Source: JBBKWJ01 sp037968895 (GTDB lineage Bacteria > Actinomycetota > Acidimicrobiia > Acidimicrobiales > SZUA-35). Taken from it: a stretch of 44,755 nt of DNA. Shown here piece by piece: positions 7,178 to 15,255 of this stretch (its first letter is position 1; each line of letters begins with the position of its first letter). Made by a program: the position numbers and the translations under genes. The stretch is taken from assembly GCA_037968895.1 (NCBI GenBank), contig JBBKWJ010000142.1, positions 1 through 44,755 on the forward strand, written 5' to 3'. The notes below the pieces were generated by a model. That model searched no databases. It saw nothing but the letters and a program-made list of their open reading frames with translations, and was not told where the DNA came from.

Positions 7178-9015
7178 TGGACACCACCTGCGTCGTCACG
7201 TGTGTCATCTTCGACCGTGTCGAGCACTTCGCGGTAGCGAGGCTCGTTATCCATCAATTCTTGGTGTGTCCCTGTGGCGATAGCGCGCCCCCCGTCAAGG
7301 AGCACGACACGATCGGCTAGTGCGATTGTCGAGAGTCGATGGGCGATGACAAGAACCGTCCGGCCCGCTAGTCGCTCCGTCATGCCGTGATGAATCCGCT
7401 CCTCGACATGCACATCAATCGCGCTCGTTGCGTCGTCAAGAATCAGAACCGCAGGGTCGGCCAAAAGCGCTCGGGCAATGGCAATGCGTTGTCGCTGCCC
7501 TCCAGAGAGGGTGTAGCCACGCTCCCCAACGACCTCGTCGTATCCGCCGGGAAGCGCTTCGATGAAGTCATGGGCCTGGGCCGCCTTCGCCGCGGCGACG
7601 ACTTCTTCTCGCGATGCGCCAGGGCGTCCGTATGCGATGTTGTCGGCCAAACTGACAGAAAATAGAAACGGATCATCGGCCACTGAACCGACGGCGTGGC
7701 GCAGGCTCACGAGGGTGAGGTCGCGAATGTCGTTGCCGTCAATCCGAATGGCGCCATTGTCTAGGTCGTAGAACCGAGGCAGAAGCCGACCAATGGTCGA
7801 CTTCCCGCTGCCTGTTCGACCGACGATCGCAACCACTTCCCCTGCCGCCACTTCAAGCGAGAAGCCGTCGAGGATTTTCGCATCTGAGCTGTATCCGAAC
7901 GTCACGTCGTCGAACACCACGTGGCCGGTTGCGTTGGCGAGATTCGCGGCTCCTGGCCGGTCAACTACCACAGGACTCTCGTCGAGGATCTCGTAGATTC
8001 GCTCGGCTGAGGCCTTCGCCCGCTGGCCCATCATGAGGAAGAACCCAAGCATCCGAAACGGCGCTTGCAGCATCGTGACGTAGGTCAGAAACGCAAATAG
8101 CGTTCCTGGCGTGAGGTCGTCGTTGATGACAAGCCAGCCGCCATAGCCAAGTACGAAGAGTTGCCCGAGTCGGGGCAGGTTTTCGATCACCGGGTTGTAC
8201 TGCGCTTGGGCCTTGACCGTGCGGAGAGCCGACCAGCGAAGCGCCGTTGCGGCCTTTGCCAGCTTGACGATCTGGTCTTTCTCACCAGCGAAAGACCGAA
8301 CAACCCTTACCCCGTTGATGTTCTCGTCGACGATCGTCGCCACATCGGCCACTCGACCTTGGGTAATCCACGACAGAGGGAATATTTCATTTCGTAGTCG
8401 AGTGCCGAGGAAGAACACACCGGGCAGTGGCGCAACCGCAACCAATGCCAGCGGGATATGAATCGACATCATGAATGTGAACGCCACCACGAACATGGTC
8501 ATCGTCATCGCCATCAGCGGGCCGAAGGTCAGAAAGAGTTGGACCGAGCGAATGTCGGAGTTCGCACGCGAGATGATCTGGCCTGACTGGGTCTTGTCAT
8601 AGAACGAAAATGAGAGGCTCGTCAGGTGTCGATAAAGCAGGGTTCTCAGATCACTGTCGATATGGAAAGCGTTTCGATACATGCCAAATCGATAGATGAA
8701 CGTCAGGAATGCGCTGAGACTTCCTAGTACGACGAACATGACGACGTAGCGGTCGATCGATTCAGTCTTCGCGACGAGGGCGTTGTCGATAGCAGCCCGA
8801 ATCACTGCCGGTAGCGCTACTTGCAGCACCCGAGCGATCAAGGCGACAGTGATCGGTCCAAAGAAACTAACCGGCCGAGCAAGAACTACCGGCAGGACTC
8901 GTCGCAACCATCCCTTCTCGGGATCAGGGTCGACGTCGGCGAGCGGTGGATCGAATCGAGCTTCAACCGCCACTGGTTCGAACACAGGTTCAAACTCAGT
9001 AGTCGCATCAGGCAT
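7174..9015 (-). CDS. ABC exporter half-transporter with degenerate ATP site residues
   Basis: A 613-residue partner of the half-transporter at 5252-7177, with six predicted helices between about 50 and 330 and a C-terminal ATPase. Walker A is GRTGSGKST (399-407), the signature is a canonical LSGGQ (503-507) and the switch histidine is His559. Walker B reads LILDDA (524-529), so the catalytic glutamate is replaced by Asp528. The Q-loop reads SVADDPFLF, where a Gln is expected. Such paired losses mark the non-hydrolysing site of heterodimeric exporters such as TM287/288. The gene comes first in the two-gene operon. The acyl-CoA synthetase at 9119 is divergent, with about 100 bases between. Confidence 0.9.
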   Translation of the reverse strand: MPDATTEFEPVFEPVAVEARFDPPLADVDPDPEKGWLRRVLPVVLARPVSFFGPITVALIARVLQVALPAVIRAAIDNALVAKTESIDRYVVMFVVLGSLSAFLTFIYRFGMYRNAFHIDSDLRTLLYRHLTSLSFSFYDKTQSGQIISRANSDIRSVQLFLTFGPLMAMTMTMFVVAFTFMMSIHIPLALVAVAPLPGVFFLGTRLRNEIFPLSWITQGRVADVATIVDENINGVRVVRSFAGEKDQIVKLAKAATALRWSALRTVKAQAQYNPVIENLPRLGQLFVLGYGGWLVINDDLTPGTLFAFLTYVTMLQAPFRMLGFFLMMGQRAKASAERIYEILDESPVVVDRPGAANLANATGHVVFDDVTFGYSSDAKILDGFSLEVAAGEVVAIVGRTGSGKSTIGRLLPRFYDLDNGAIRIDGNDIRDLTLVSLRHAVGSVADDPFLFSVSLADNIAYGRPGASREEVVAAAKAAQAHDFIEALPGGYDEVVGERGYTLSGGQRQRIAIARALLADPAVLILDDATSAIDVHVEERIHHGMTERLAGRTVLVIAHRLSTIALADRVVLLDGGRAIATGTHQELMDNEPRYREVLDTVEDDTRDDAGGVQ

Positions 9016-9118
9016 CGCTGCACCTTAAACCTCGACTCATCGAGATGCGAACACGGGTGTCAGCTTGCCCTTCCGTTCGGGCCTGGCTCACAATGGTGGC
9101 GAGAAATGGGGACCACAC

Positions 9119-10678
9119 ATGTACACGGGCAATTACGCCGCAAGCCAGCCTGACCACCCTGCGATCATCATGGCGGGGACCGGCGAGGTAGTTACATACG
9201 CCGAGCTCGACGGTCGATCAAATCAGCTTGCCCATGTGCTTCGAGACCACGGCCTCAACCGGCTCGATCACTACTCCATTTTCATGGAGAACAATGCCCA
9301 CTACCTGGAAACGACCGCTGCGGGTGAGAGGTCAGGGCTCTACTACACGTGCATCAATTCGTATCTGACGGCGGAAGAGGTCGCGTTCATCGTTGACAAC
9401 AGCGACTCGCGGGCGCTCATCACTTCCGCGGTCCGCCGCGATGTAGCGATCGAAGCGATGGCCTTATGCCCAAAGGTTGAGCTTGCGCTGATCATCGGTG
9501 GAACTGGCCACGACGGACCATTCGAGGACTACGCCGCTGCGGTTGCAGCCAAACCGACGACACCGATCGCCGATGAGTACCTCGGCACTGCGATGCTGTA
9601 TTCGTCAGGTACGACCGGCCAGCCGAAGGGGATTCTCCGCCCTCTGCCCGAGATGCCACCATCAGATAACCTGCCAATGCTCAAGTTTCTTGGTGACCTC
9701 TGGCAATACCGAGAGGGCATGACGTATCTCTCTCCCGCTCCCCTCTACCACTCCGCTCCTCAGGCCGCAGTCAATCTCACGATTCGTCACGGCGGCACGT
9801 GCGTCATCATGGAACGGTTCGATCCAGAGCAATACCTGGCCAACATCGAGAAGTACAAGATCACCCACAGCCAACTCGTACCGACGATGTTCAGCCGGAT
9901 GCTGAAGCTCGACCCAGCCGCCCGCGAACGTTATGACCTGTCGTCGCTTGAGATCGCAATCCATGCCGCCGCACCATGCCCGGTGCAGGTCAAGCACCAA
10001 ATGATCGAGTGGTGGGGACCGATAATCCAGGAGTACTACGGCGCCACCGAAGGCCTCGGCTTCACTGCCTGCAACAGCGAAGAGTGGCTGGCCCATCCTG
10101 GCACCGTCGGCAAAGTCATCCTGGGTGATCTTCACGTGCTCGACGATGACATGAACGAACTCCCCCAAGGAGTGCCGGGAACGCTCTGGTTCACGACGGC
10201 ATCTGAGTTCCAGTACTTCAACGACCCTGCGAAAACCAAGGAGTCGACGTCGCTCGACGGCTTGATGACAACAGTCGGCGATGTTGGGTTCCTCGACGAG
10301 GACGGTTATCTCCACCTCACCGACCGCAAGACGTTCATGATCATTTCTGGGGGCGTCAATATATACCCTCAGGAGGCGGAGAATCTGCTGATCACCCATC
10401 CAAAGGTCATGGATGCCGCTGTCTTCGGGGTTCCGAACGTCGACCTTGGTGAAGAAGTAAAAGCCGTGGTCCAGGTCGTGCCTGGCATTGAAGAGGGTTC
10501 AGAACTCGAACGAGAACTCATTAACTTCTGTGCCGAGCATCTCGCACGACAGAAGTGTCCGAAATCGATCGACTTTGAAGCCGAACTCCCCCGCCTCCCA
10601 ACCGGCAAGCTCTACAAGCGAGTGCTGAGAGACCGTTACTGGGGACCTCGGGACGACCAGCAGAGTCGGATCGTCTAG
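9119..10678 (+). CDS. AMP-forming acyl-CoA synthetase (FadD-like)
   Basis: A 519-residue ANL-superfamily ligase that would activate a carboxylic acid to acyl-AMP and then acyl-CoA. The P-loop-like motif SSGTTGQPKG is at 162-171, the adenylate-binding YGATEG comes near residue 305, and the C-terminal subdomain ends with the lysine-bearing PTGKLYKRVLRDRY motif. The fold is complete. The ATG at 9119 is preferred to an in-frame TTG at 9065, because the family N-terminus (YAASQPDHPAIIM) starts just after it. The selenoprotein gene follows on the same strand after 66 bases with no strong terminator, so co-transcription is possible. The acid substrate is unknown; fatty acid or a related compound is a guess from the family. 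Confidence 0.88.
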   Translation: MYTGNYAASQPDHPAIIMAGTGEVVTYAELDGRSNQLAHVLRDHGLNRLDHYSIFMENNAHYLETTAAGERSGLYYTCINSYLTAEEVAFIVDNSDSRALITSAVRRDVAIEAMALCPKVELALIIGGTGHDGPFEDYAAAVAAKPTTPIADEYLGTAMLYSSGTTGQPKGILRPLPEMPPSDNLPMLKFLGDLWQYREGMTYLSPAPLYHSAPQAAVNLTIRHGGTCVIMERFDPEQYLANIEKYKITHSQLVPTMFSRMLKLDPAARERYDLSSLEIAIHAAAPCPVQVKHQMIEWWGPIIQEYYGATEGLGFTACNSEEWLAHPGTVGKVILGDLHVLDDDMNELPQGVPGTLWFTTASEFQYFNDPAKTKESTSLDGLMTTVGDVGFLDEDGYLHLTDRKTFMIISGGVNIYPQEAENLLITHPKVMDAAVFGVPNVDLGEEVKAVVQVVPGIEEGSELERELINFCAEHLARQKCPKSIDFEAELPRLPTGKLYKRVLRDRYWGPRDDQQSRIV

Positions 10679-10744
10679 CTCAGCAGAAAAGCTCAATCGC
10701 CACACGGTTAGACATCCAAGCGTGAAAAATGCCAGGCTCGACCG

Positions 10745-11359
10745 ATGGAACTCGAATTCTGGATTGACCCCATTTGACCTTGGTGCTGGGTGACGGCCCG
10801 TTGGGTCGTCGACGCTGTAGTACCGAATCGTGACGTTGCCATAACGTGGCAGCCAATCAGCCTCTACTTCAAGAACGAACCAGAAGTGGGTGGCGACTAC
10901 TACAAAGCTTCGCTAAAAACGCACAAGATGCTGCGAGTTATGGAAGCGGCCAGAGCCAAAATGGGCGATGACGCGCTACAGGAGCTGTACTTTGAGTACG
11001 GCCGCCGTATCCATCACGACAAAGATCGCGACTTCGATATTGCCGATGCGCTGACAGCGATCGGATACGACCCAGCACTCGCAGCCGCGGCCGACGGTGA
11101 GGAATGGGATAGCGAGATCCACACCAGAATGGATGCTGGTCTTGAGCTCGCAGGAGACGACATCGGCACGCCGATCATCGCATTCAACGACAAGCGCGGC
11201 GTCAAGCAGGCCTATTTCGGCCCGGTGATAACGCGAGTGCCACCGCTCGAAGACTCCCTGGCCATGTGGGACGCTCTCGTCACAATGATGAATGTGCAGG
11301 GATTCTGGGAGCTCAAGAGAACCAGGACCGAGAGCCCCGAATTCGGCGAACGGCCGTAG
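10745..11359 (+). CDS. Probable selenoprotein: Rv2466c-type mycothiol-dependent nitroreductase / DsbA-fold oxidoreductase with in-frame TGA
   Basis: Read from the ATG at 10745, the product is 204 residues with one in-frame TGA at 10775-10777 (codon 11). The start reads MELEFWIDPI, then TGA, then PWCWVTARWVV. In Mycobacterium tuberculosis Rv2466c the same place is FWFDPLCPWCWITSRW, so the TGA replaces the first, nucleophilic Cys of the CPWC active site. Similarity runs to the end, where FWELKRTRTESPEF matches FFELKRTRTEPPQF. Length also matches (Rv2466c is about 207). A GTG start at 10790, after the TGA, would remove the beta strand and half of the active site, leaving a useless protein. Selenocysteine insertion explains this best. 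The remaining Cys is codon 14. A hairpin follows at SECIS distance. The alternative is a point-mutated pseudogene, but the rest is undamaged. No selA, selB, selC or selD is in the window. Confidence 0.82.
10792..10810 (+). promoter_or_regulatory. Candidate bacterial SECIS hairpin
   Basis: GACGGCCC (10792-10799) pairs with GGGTCGTC (10803-10810) through eight pairs, one of them G-U, closing a GTT loop at 10800-10802. If the innermost C-G pair opens, the loop is CGTTG. The stem begins 15 bases after the TGA at 10775-10777 and the loop starts 23 bases after it, inside the 16-37 base window known for bacterial SECIS elements, and the apical loop carries a G and U. Bacterial SECIS elements are weakly conserved, so this is supportive but not decisive. 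Confidence 0.5.
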
Positions 11360-11374
11360 GACTCGACGCTCAGA

Positions 11375-12679
11375 TCAGCCCATCACCGTTCCCGTCGTTT
11401 CCGACAGGGCCCGATTTCGAGAGAACGACCCAAGGTTGATGGCCCGACCGGTGATTGCTCCGGTGAAATGCACCGGTTCGAGGTCGTGGTCGACGCCGCG
11501 CTCATCGGCCTCCACAAGCGCGGCCATGAACTTTCCGGCGAGCGGTGCGTTCTTGAACTGATTACCACTCGTTCCGCACGCCATATAGAAGCCAGGCAGG
11601 CTGGATTTGTCGTAGATCGGAACCCAGTCGTCTGACGCGTCATACAGTGCAGCAAGGCCCGTTGGCTTCAACGGAATACCGAAGTCAGGCATGCGTCTTG
11701 CCACTCGGTACATACAGGTCTCCCACCCCTCAACCGTCGGCCGGTCGCGGTAATCATCGGGATCGTCGATCCATTCGAGGCCGTCGCACTCGGACTCGGT
11801 TCCGCCAATCAAGATCTGATTCCCGAGTTGAGCCTTTATGTATTGCCCGAGATCGAGGTCGGCGATGATTGGGGCGGTCCCTTGCTCAATGTCGAAACCG
11901 GCCGGTGCCGGAGCAACGAAAACCTCTTGGCGGAGCGGGCGATGCCCGATTGCCATGTCGTCACTCACGCCAGCAAGCACATTGATCTGGCTGGAGTGTG
12001 GCCCTCCGACGTTGATCACGACAGGGGCAACAAGTGTCTCACCACCTGCCAAATCGACGCCAGACACGCGACCGTCGGCCGTATTGATGGCAACAACTTC
12101 TGATCTATAGCGGAAGACAGCGCCCTCTAGCTTTGCTGCATGGGCCAAATTCCGCGCCGCCAACATCGGGTCGTCAATGAATCCGCTTTGGGCGTTGAAA
12201 AAGCCACCGAGCGCTCCGTCGGCATCGTCGGCGAACGCGGGGTCGTCAATTGACTTGGGAGGGTAAAAGCGACCGACATCGAGGAAGCTGAAGCGCGCCT
12301 CGATCTCAGTCGACGTCAACGTTTCGTATGGGATGCCAATGTCGTCCCACGCTTTGAGCGTGCCGGCCCCGTCATACCCGGTAGTCGTGAAGATCAGGTT
12401 GCCGGTTTGGTGGAACGTAACCATCCCGTCGGGGTCAGTGTGGCCGCAGTGCGTGTCCCACTCTCGCCAGCACGCCGCAGATTCCCACGCGGTTAGCACC
12501 GCATCTGGAGTTGAGTAGCTGAAGCGGATGATGGCTGAAGACGAGCTCGTCGAACCTGCTCCGGCCCCCGGCCCCTTGTCAATGACACCAACCGCTCTCC
12601 CCGCTCTGGCTAGCTCAAGCGCGACCGAAGCCCCGATCACACCGGCACCTATGACGATCACGTCGTACTGAACTGACAT
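11375..12679 (-). CDS. FAD-dependent amine/amino-acid oxidoreductase (DAO family, sarcosine-oxidase-beta-like)
   Basis: A 434-residue flavoprotein. The dinucleotide-binding motif GAGVIGASVALELARAG is near residues 11-27, and an acidic end of the second strand follows (VIDKGPG). The C-terminal part contains GFYMACGTSGNQFKNAPLAG, the FAD-contacting glycine-rich segment common to sarcosine oxidase beta and dimethylglycine oxidase relatives. It would oxidise a secondary or tertiary amine or amino acid. It is convergent with the selenoprotein gene, with 15 bases between their stops, and divergent from the receiver-SARP gene. No partner subunits (soxA, soxD or soxG types) are next to it, so it may act alone. 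The precise amine is unknown. Confidence 0.8.
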   Translation of the reverse strand: MSVQYDVIVIGAGVIGASVALELARAGRAVGVIDKGPGAGAGSTSSSSAIIRFSYSTPDAVLTAWESAACWREWDTHCGHTDPDGMVTFHQTGNLIFTTTGYDGAGTLKAWDDIGIPYETLTSTEIEARFSFLDVGRFYPPKSIDDPAFADDADGALGGFFNAQSGFIDDPMLAARNLAHAAKLEGAVFRYRSEVVAINTADGRVSGVDLAGGETLVAPVVINVGGPHSSQINVLAGVSDDMAIGHRPLRQEVFVAPAPAGFDIEQGTAPIIADLDLGQYIKAQLGNQILIGGTESECDGLEWIDDPDDYRDRPTVEGWETCMYRVARRMPDFGIPLKPTGLAALYDASDDWVPIYDKSSLPGFYMACGTSGNQFKNAPLAGKFMAALVEADERGVDHDLEPVHFTGAITGRAINLGSFSRNRALSETTGTVMG

Positions 12680-12804
12680 TCACCGAAGCTACGCCACAAG
12701 CCCTGAATGCACAATCATCACCCCGGTTTAGCCGCCAATGTTGTTCAACCAACAAGCAATGCGCTGGATGGTGAACCGTCGAAACTCCGTCTAGTGTGGT
12801 GGAG

Positions 12805-12831
12805 ATGCGCGACGGCGGGAACGACAGATGA
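12805..12831 (+). other. Eight-codon mini-ORF overlapping the regulator start
   Basis: An ATG at 12805 opens a frame reading MRDGGNDR that ends in TGA at 12829-12831. The stop overlaps the ATG of the receiver-SARP gene (ATGA). A -10-like TAGTGT lies about 10 bases upstream, so the mRNA could begin near the mini-ORF as a leaderless message. It may couple translation to the regulator or may be a chance frame; eight codons give no protein evidence. Confidence 0.25.
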
Positions 12832-14276
12832 GCGACGACCAGCTGGGCCCTTTGGCTGGTCGCTTAGATAAGAGGGTTGTTGCCGCCGTACTGATCGATG
12901 AGGCGCATCCAGGCGCTCCAGTAGCGACCTTGGGAACTCGGGCCGACGTTGCTCGCCTTGCCAGCGCCAACATTGCCGATAGCGCCTTGCTTGAACTCGA
13001 CCTTCGAGACGCCGCCGATGGGCCCGTCAAACTCCGAATCTTGCTCGCGTCCGAAGACGATCTCGCCTCCACGGGGGCTGGCGATTACATCCTTGTTATT
13101 GACGACGAGCAGCAGAACCGCAACTACTTCGAAGAGGTCCTTGCGTCGCGAGGGTACGACGTACAGGTGGCGGCAACCGGCGATGATGGTTACCGAGCCG
13201 CAGTGCGCCATCCACCTGCGCTTGTGTTGCTCGACGTACGACTACCCGACACGAACGGCTACGAACTCGCACGACTCATCCGCTCAGAAGCGCGACTCGA
13301 TGAAGTGCCAGTTCTGTTAATGAGCAATGACCCAGACCTCGCCGTCGAATCTCGAATCACCTCGGCGGGAGCGGCCGGATTCTTGGTCTCACCAATCTCC
13401 CCAAAGCGCCTTCTCACCGCCGTCGAGTCGACCATGAGGCCAGGAATTCAGGGCCGCTCAGAAAGCCCCGACGGCGGGACCGGGCTCGGCGCGAGCCGTC
13501 AGTTGCAGATCTCCTTATTCGGTTCGCCGACGATCTCCGACCATCGCGGGGCGTACAAGGTTCCCCATGGTCGATCGTCAGAGTTGTTCGCCACGCTTGC
13601 GATCAGCGCGCCAGCAGCTGTGGCGACGGAGCGACTCGCAAACCTTGCCTGGGCTGAAGACAAGCCAGCAACCGCAGGAGCGGTGTACACGGCCATGAGT
13701 CGGCTGCGAACGAGTCTGCAAAACGCTGGTTTCGCGGGTGTTATAGACAGCGATTTGACCGGCTACCGCCTGACCGTTGCCCCAAACAACATTGACGTCC
13801 TCGAGTTCGATCGTTGTGCAGGCGAAGCACTCCAGGCCGCATCCAACCGAGCACCAACTCCCGAAGATCTCAACGAAATTCTGCAACGATGGACTGGCGA
13901 TCCTTTCCAGAGTCGCGTCGACAATGGCCTTACCACGCGATTCGCAGTTCGGCTTTCCGAGACGCGCGCCCGCCTACTCGAACGCATCGCAGTTGGACAC
14001 CTGCTCGGCTCCGTACCCTCTGAAGCAACCAAAGTGCTCACCGAGCTTCTTATTGACGAGCCGTGGCGCGAAAACGCGTGGGCTCTTCTCGTAACCGCTC
14101 TCTATCGTTCAGGACGTCAGCGAGATGCGCTCGCCGCGTTTCAAGAGGCCAGGTCGCGCATGGCTCACGAACTTGGTGTCGATCCCGGCCCTGTGCTTCG
14201 AGCGAGCGAACTGAAGATTCTCAACCACGACCCCGAACTTCTTACCGACGCCTGGATCGCTTCGCTTCACGCCTAG
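12828..14276 (+). CDS. Receiver-domain plus SARP/BTAD-like transcriptional regulator
   Basis: A 482-residue regulator with three parts. Residues 1-85 form a domain I do not recognise. Residues 87-205 are a CheY-like receiver, with the acidic pair DD at 92-93 and the phospho-acceptor Asp136 in LVLLDVRLP. Residues about 225-460 resemble the winged-helix plus bacterial transcriptional activation domain (BTAD) of SARP regulators, with FGSPTI at the start, LRTSLQNAGF in the middle and a TPR-like end (LVTALYRSGRQRDALAAFQ). A histidine kinase lies 232 bases downstream on the same strand, so the two probably form a two-component system. Putting the receiver before a SARP output is less usual than the OmpR-type layout. 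An inverted repeat follows the stop codon. Confidence 0.82.
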   Translation: MSDDQLGPLAGRLDKRVVAAVLIDEAHPGAPVATLGTRADVARLASANIADSALLELDLRDAADGPVKLRILLASEDDLASTGAGDYILVIDDEQQNRNYFEEVLASRGYDVQVAATGDDGYRAAVRHPPALVLLDVRLPDTNGYELARLIRSEARLDEVPVLLMSNDPDLAVESRITSAGAAGFLVSPISPKRLLTAVESTMRPGIQGRSESPDGGTGLGASRQLQISLFGSPTISDHRGAYKVPHGRSSELFATLAISAPAAVATERLANLAWAEDKPATAGAVYTAMSRLRTSLQNAGFAGVIDSDLTGYRLTVAPNNIDVLEFDRCAGEALQAASNRAPTPEDLNEILQRWTGDPFQSRVDNGLTTRFAVRLSETRARLLERIAVGHLLGSVPSEATKVLTELLIDEPWRENAWALLVTALYRSGRQRDALAAFQEARSRMAHELGVDPGPVLRASELKILNHDPELLTDAWIASLHA

Positions 14277-14305
14277 CTCACGGAGCGAGTCCGTCGATTA
14301 AGGGT

Positions 14306-14347
14306 GTTGTCCTCGGGAGAAGGGGGCGGCGATCCCCCGAGGACAAC
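14306..14347. terminator. Inverted repeat between regulator and kinase genes
   Basis: GTTGTCCTCGGG at 14306-14317 is matched exactly by CCCGAGGACAAC at 14336-14347, a 12-bp perfect stem. The 18-base spacer adds further GGGG/CCCC pairing. It starts 30 bases after the regulator stop codon and has no T-run, so it may attenuate or end transcription, or serve as an operator for the kinase gene. Each arm also contains GTTGTCCTC, which recurs in the DnaA-box row (minus-strand read at 2406-2415). Confidence 0.5.
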
Positions 14348-14508
14348 TAAAGCCATTGGGACACTATTGGCTAACGGGGTGGCGCTAGCGAACGGGTTTC
14401 CCACGGCTCGTGCCGACGCATATAGCGTCCAGCATTTGCAGCATGTCAGATCGACCTTTCATGAGTCTCACGCCGAGCGATGGAACAGCTAAGCGATAGT
14501 GTCTGGTC

Positions 14509-15255
14509 GTGACGGACAACGACTCGGCCCCAAGCGAGAAGGTTCAAGCCGAACGTATCGAGCGGCTTTCGGCGATTGGGCATGACATTCGCACGCCCCT
14601 GCACAGCATCCTCGGATTCTCCCAGCTCATCTCCACGGGTGATGCCACGCTAGAGAACGTACGTCGTTGGGCTGAGCTCATCACCGTGTCAGGGGTCGAG
14701 CTAGGCCTGATGATCGAGTCACTTTTACGGCTCGGCGCTATCGAAGCAAACGCAGCAGCTTCTGCACTTGGTCCCGTCGATTTATGTGGCGTCCTCGATG
14801 ATGTCGCGTCCTTGCTCGTTGGTGCGGCCGACGCAAGCGGAAAGGCCGTGCGGCTCGAATTTCCGTCACTTCGACCCTTGGTGCAGGCCAACCAGAGAGA
14901 TCTCGTCGACGCCTTCGCTCGGCTTGTTCACAATGCGATCAAGCACTCATCTGGAGCCGAGATCGTCATTTCGGTGTCACCACCATCTCATCGAACCTCA
15001 GCGACAGAAATGGTCACTACAACGATCAGTGACAACGGCCTCGGCTTTGAACCAGAACAGTTCAGCGAATTCGCCAAACGCTTCACCCGTGGACCCGCTG
15101 TTGCTGGAGTGGGGCTCGGACTGGGACTGGCCATCGCAGATCACCTGATTGCGAGCGGCAACGGCACTCTTGGCTACCGAAACGACGAGGCGCAGCCGAG
15201 CACATTCGTTGTCTCCCTACAACCTGTGGTGGTCACAAAAGGGAGCGACGCGTAA
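14509..15255 (+). CDS. Soluble histidine kinase (HisKA-HATPase core)
   Basis: A 248-residue kinase that is almost only the catalytic core. The H-box GHDIRTPLHS carries His25. The N-box NAIKHSSG starts at about Asn142, the G1 box DNGLGF is at 175-180 and the G2 box GVGLGLGLAIA at 200-210. There is no transmembrane segment and no recognisable sensor domain, since the H-box begins within 25 residues of the start. Input must therefore come from a partner protein or another subunit. The stop codon TAA overlaps the ATG of the luciferase-like gene by one base, so these two are translationally coupled. The cognate regulator is probably the receiver-SARP protein upstream. The start is GTG at 14509. 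Confidence 0.85.
   Translation: MTDNDSAPSEKVQAERIERLSAIGHDIRTPLHSILGFSQLISTGDATLENVRRWAELITVSGVELGLMIESLLRLGAIEANAAASALGPVDLCGVLDDVASLLVGAADASGKAVRLEFPSLRPLVQANQRDLVDAFARLVHNAIKHSSGAEIVISVSPPSHRTSATEMVTTTISDNGLGFEPEQFSEFAKRFTRGPAVAGVGLGLGLAIADHLIASGNGTLGYRNDEAQPSTFVVSLQPVVVTKGSDA

Noticed and set aside
10790..11359. A shorter gene starting at GTG 10790 as the real product
   Set aside because: It would lack the first strand and the active-site pair of a DsbA-fold protein that is otherwise complete, and the frame upstream of the TGA matches the family.
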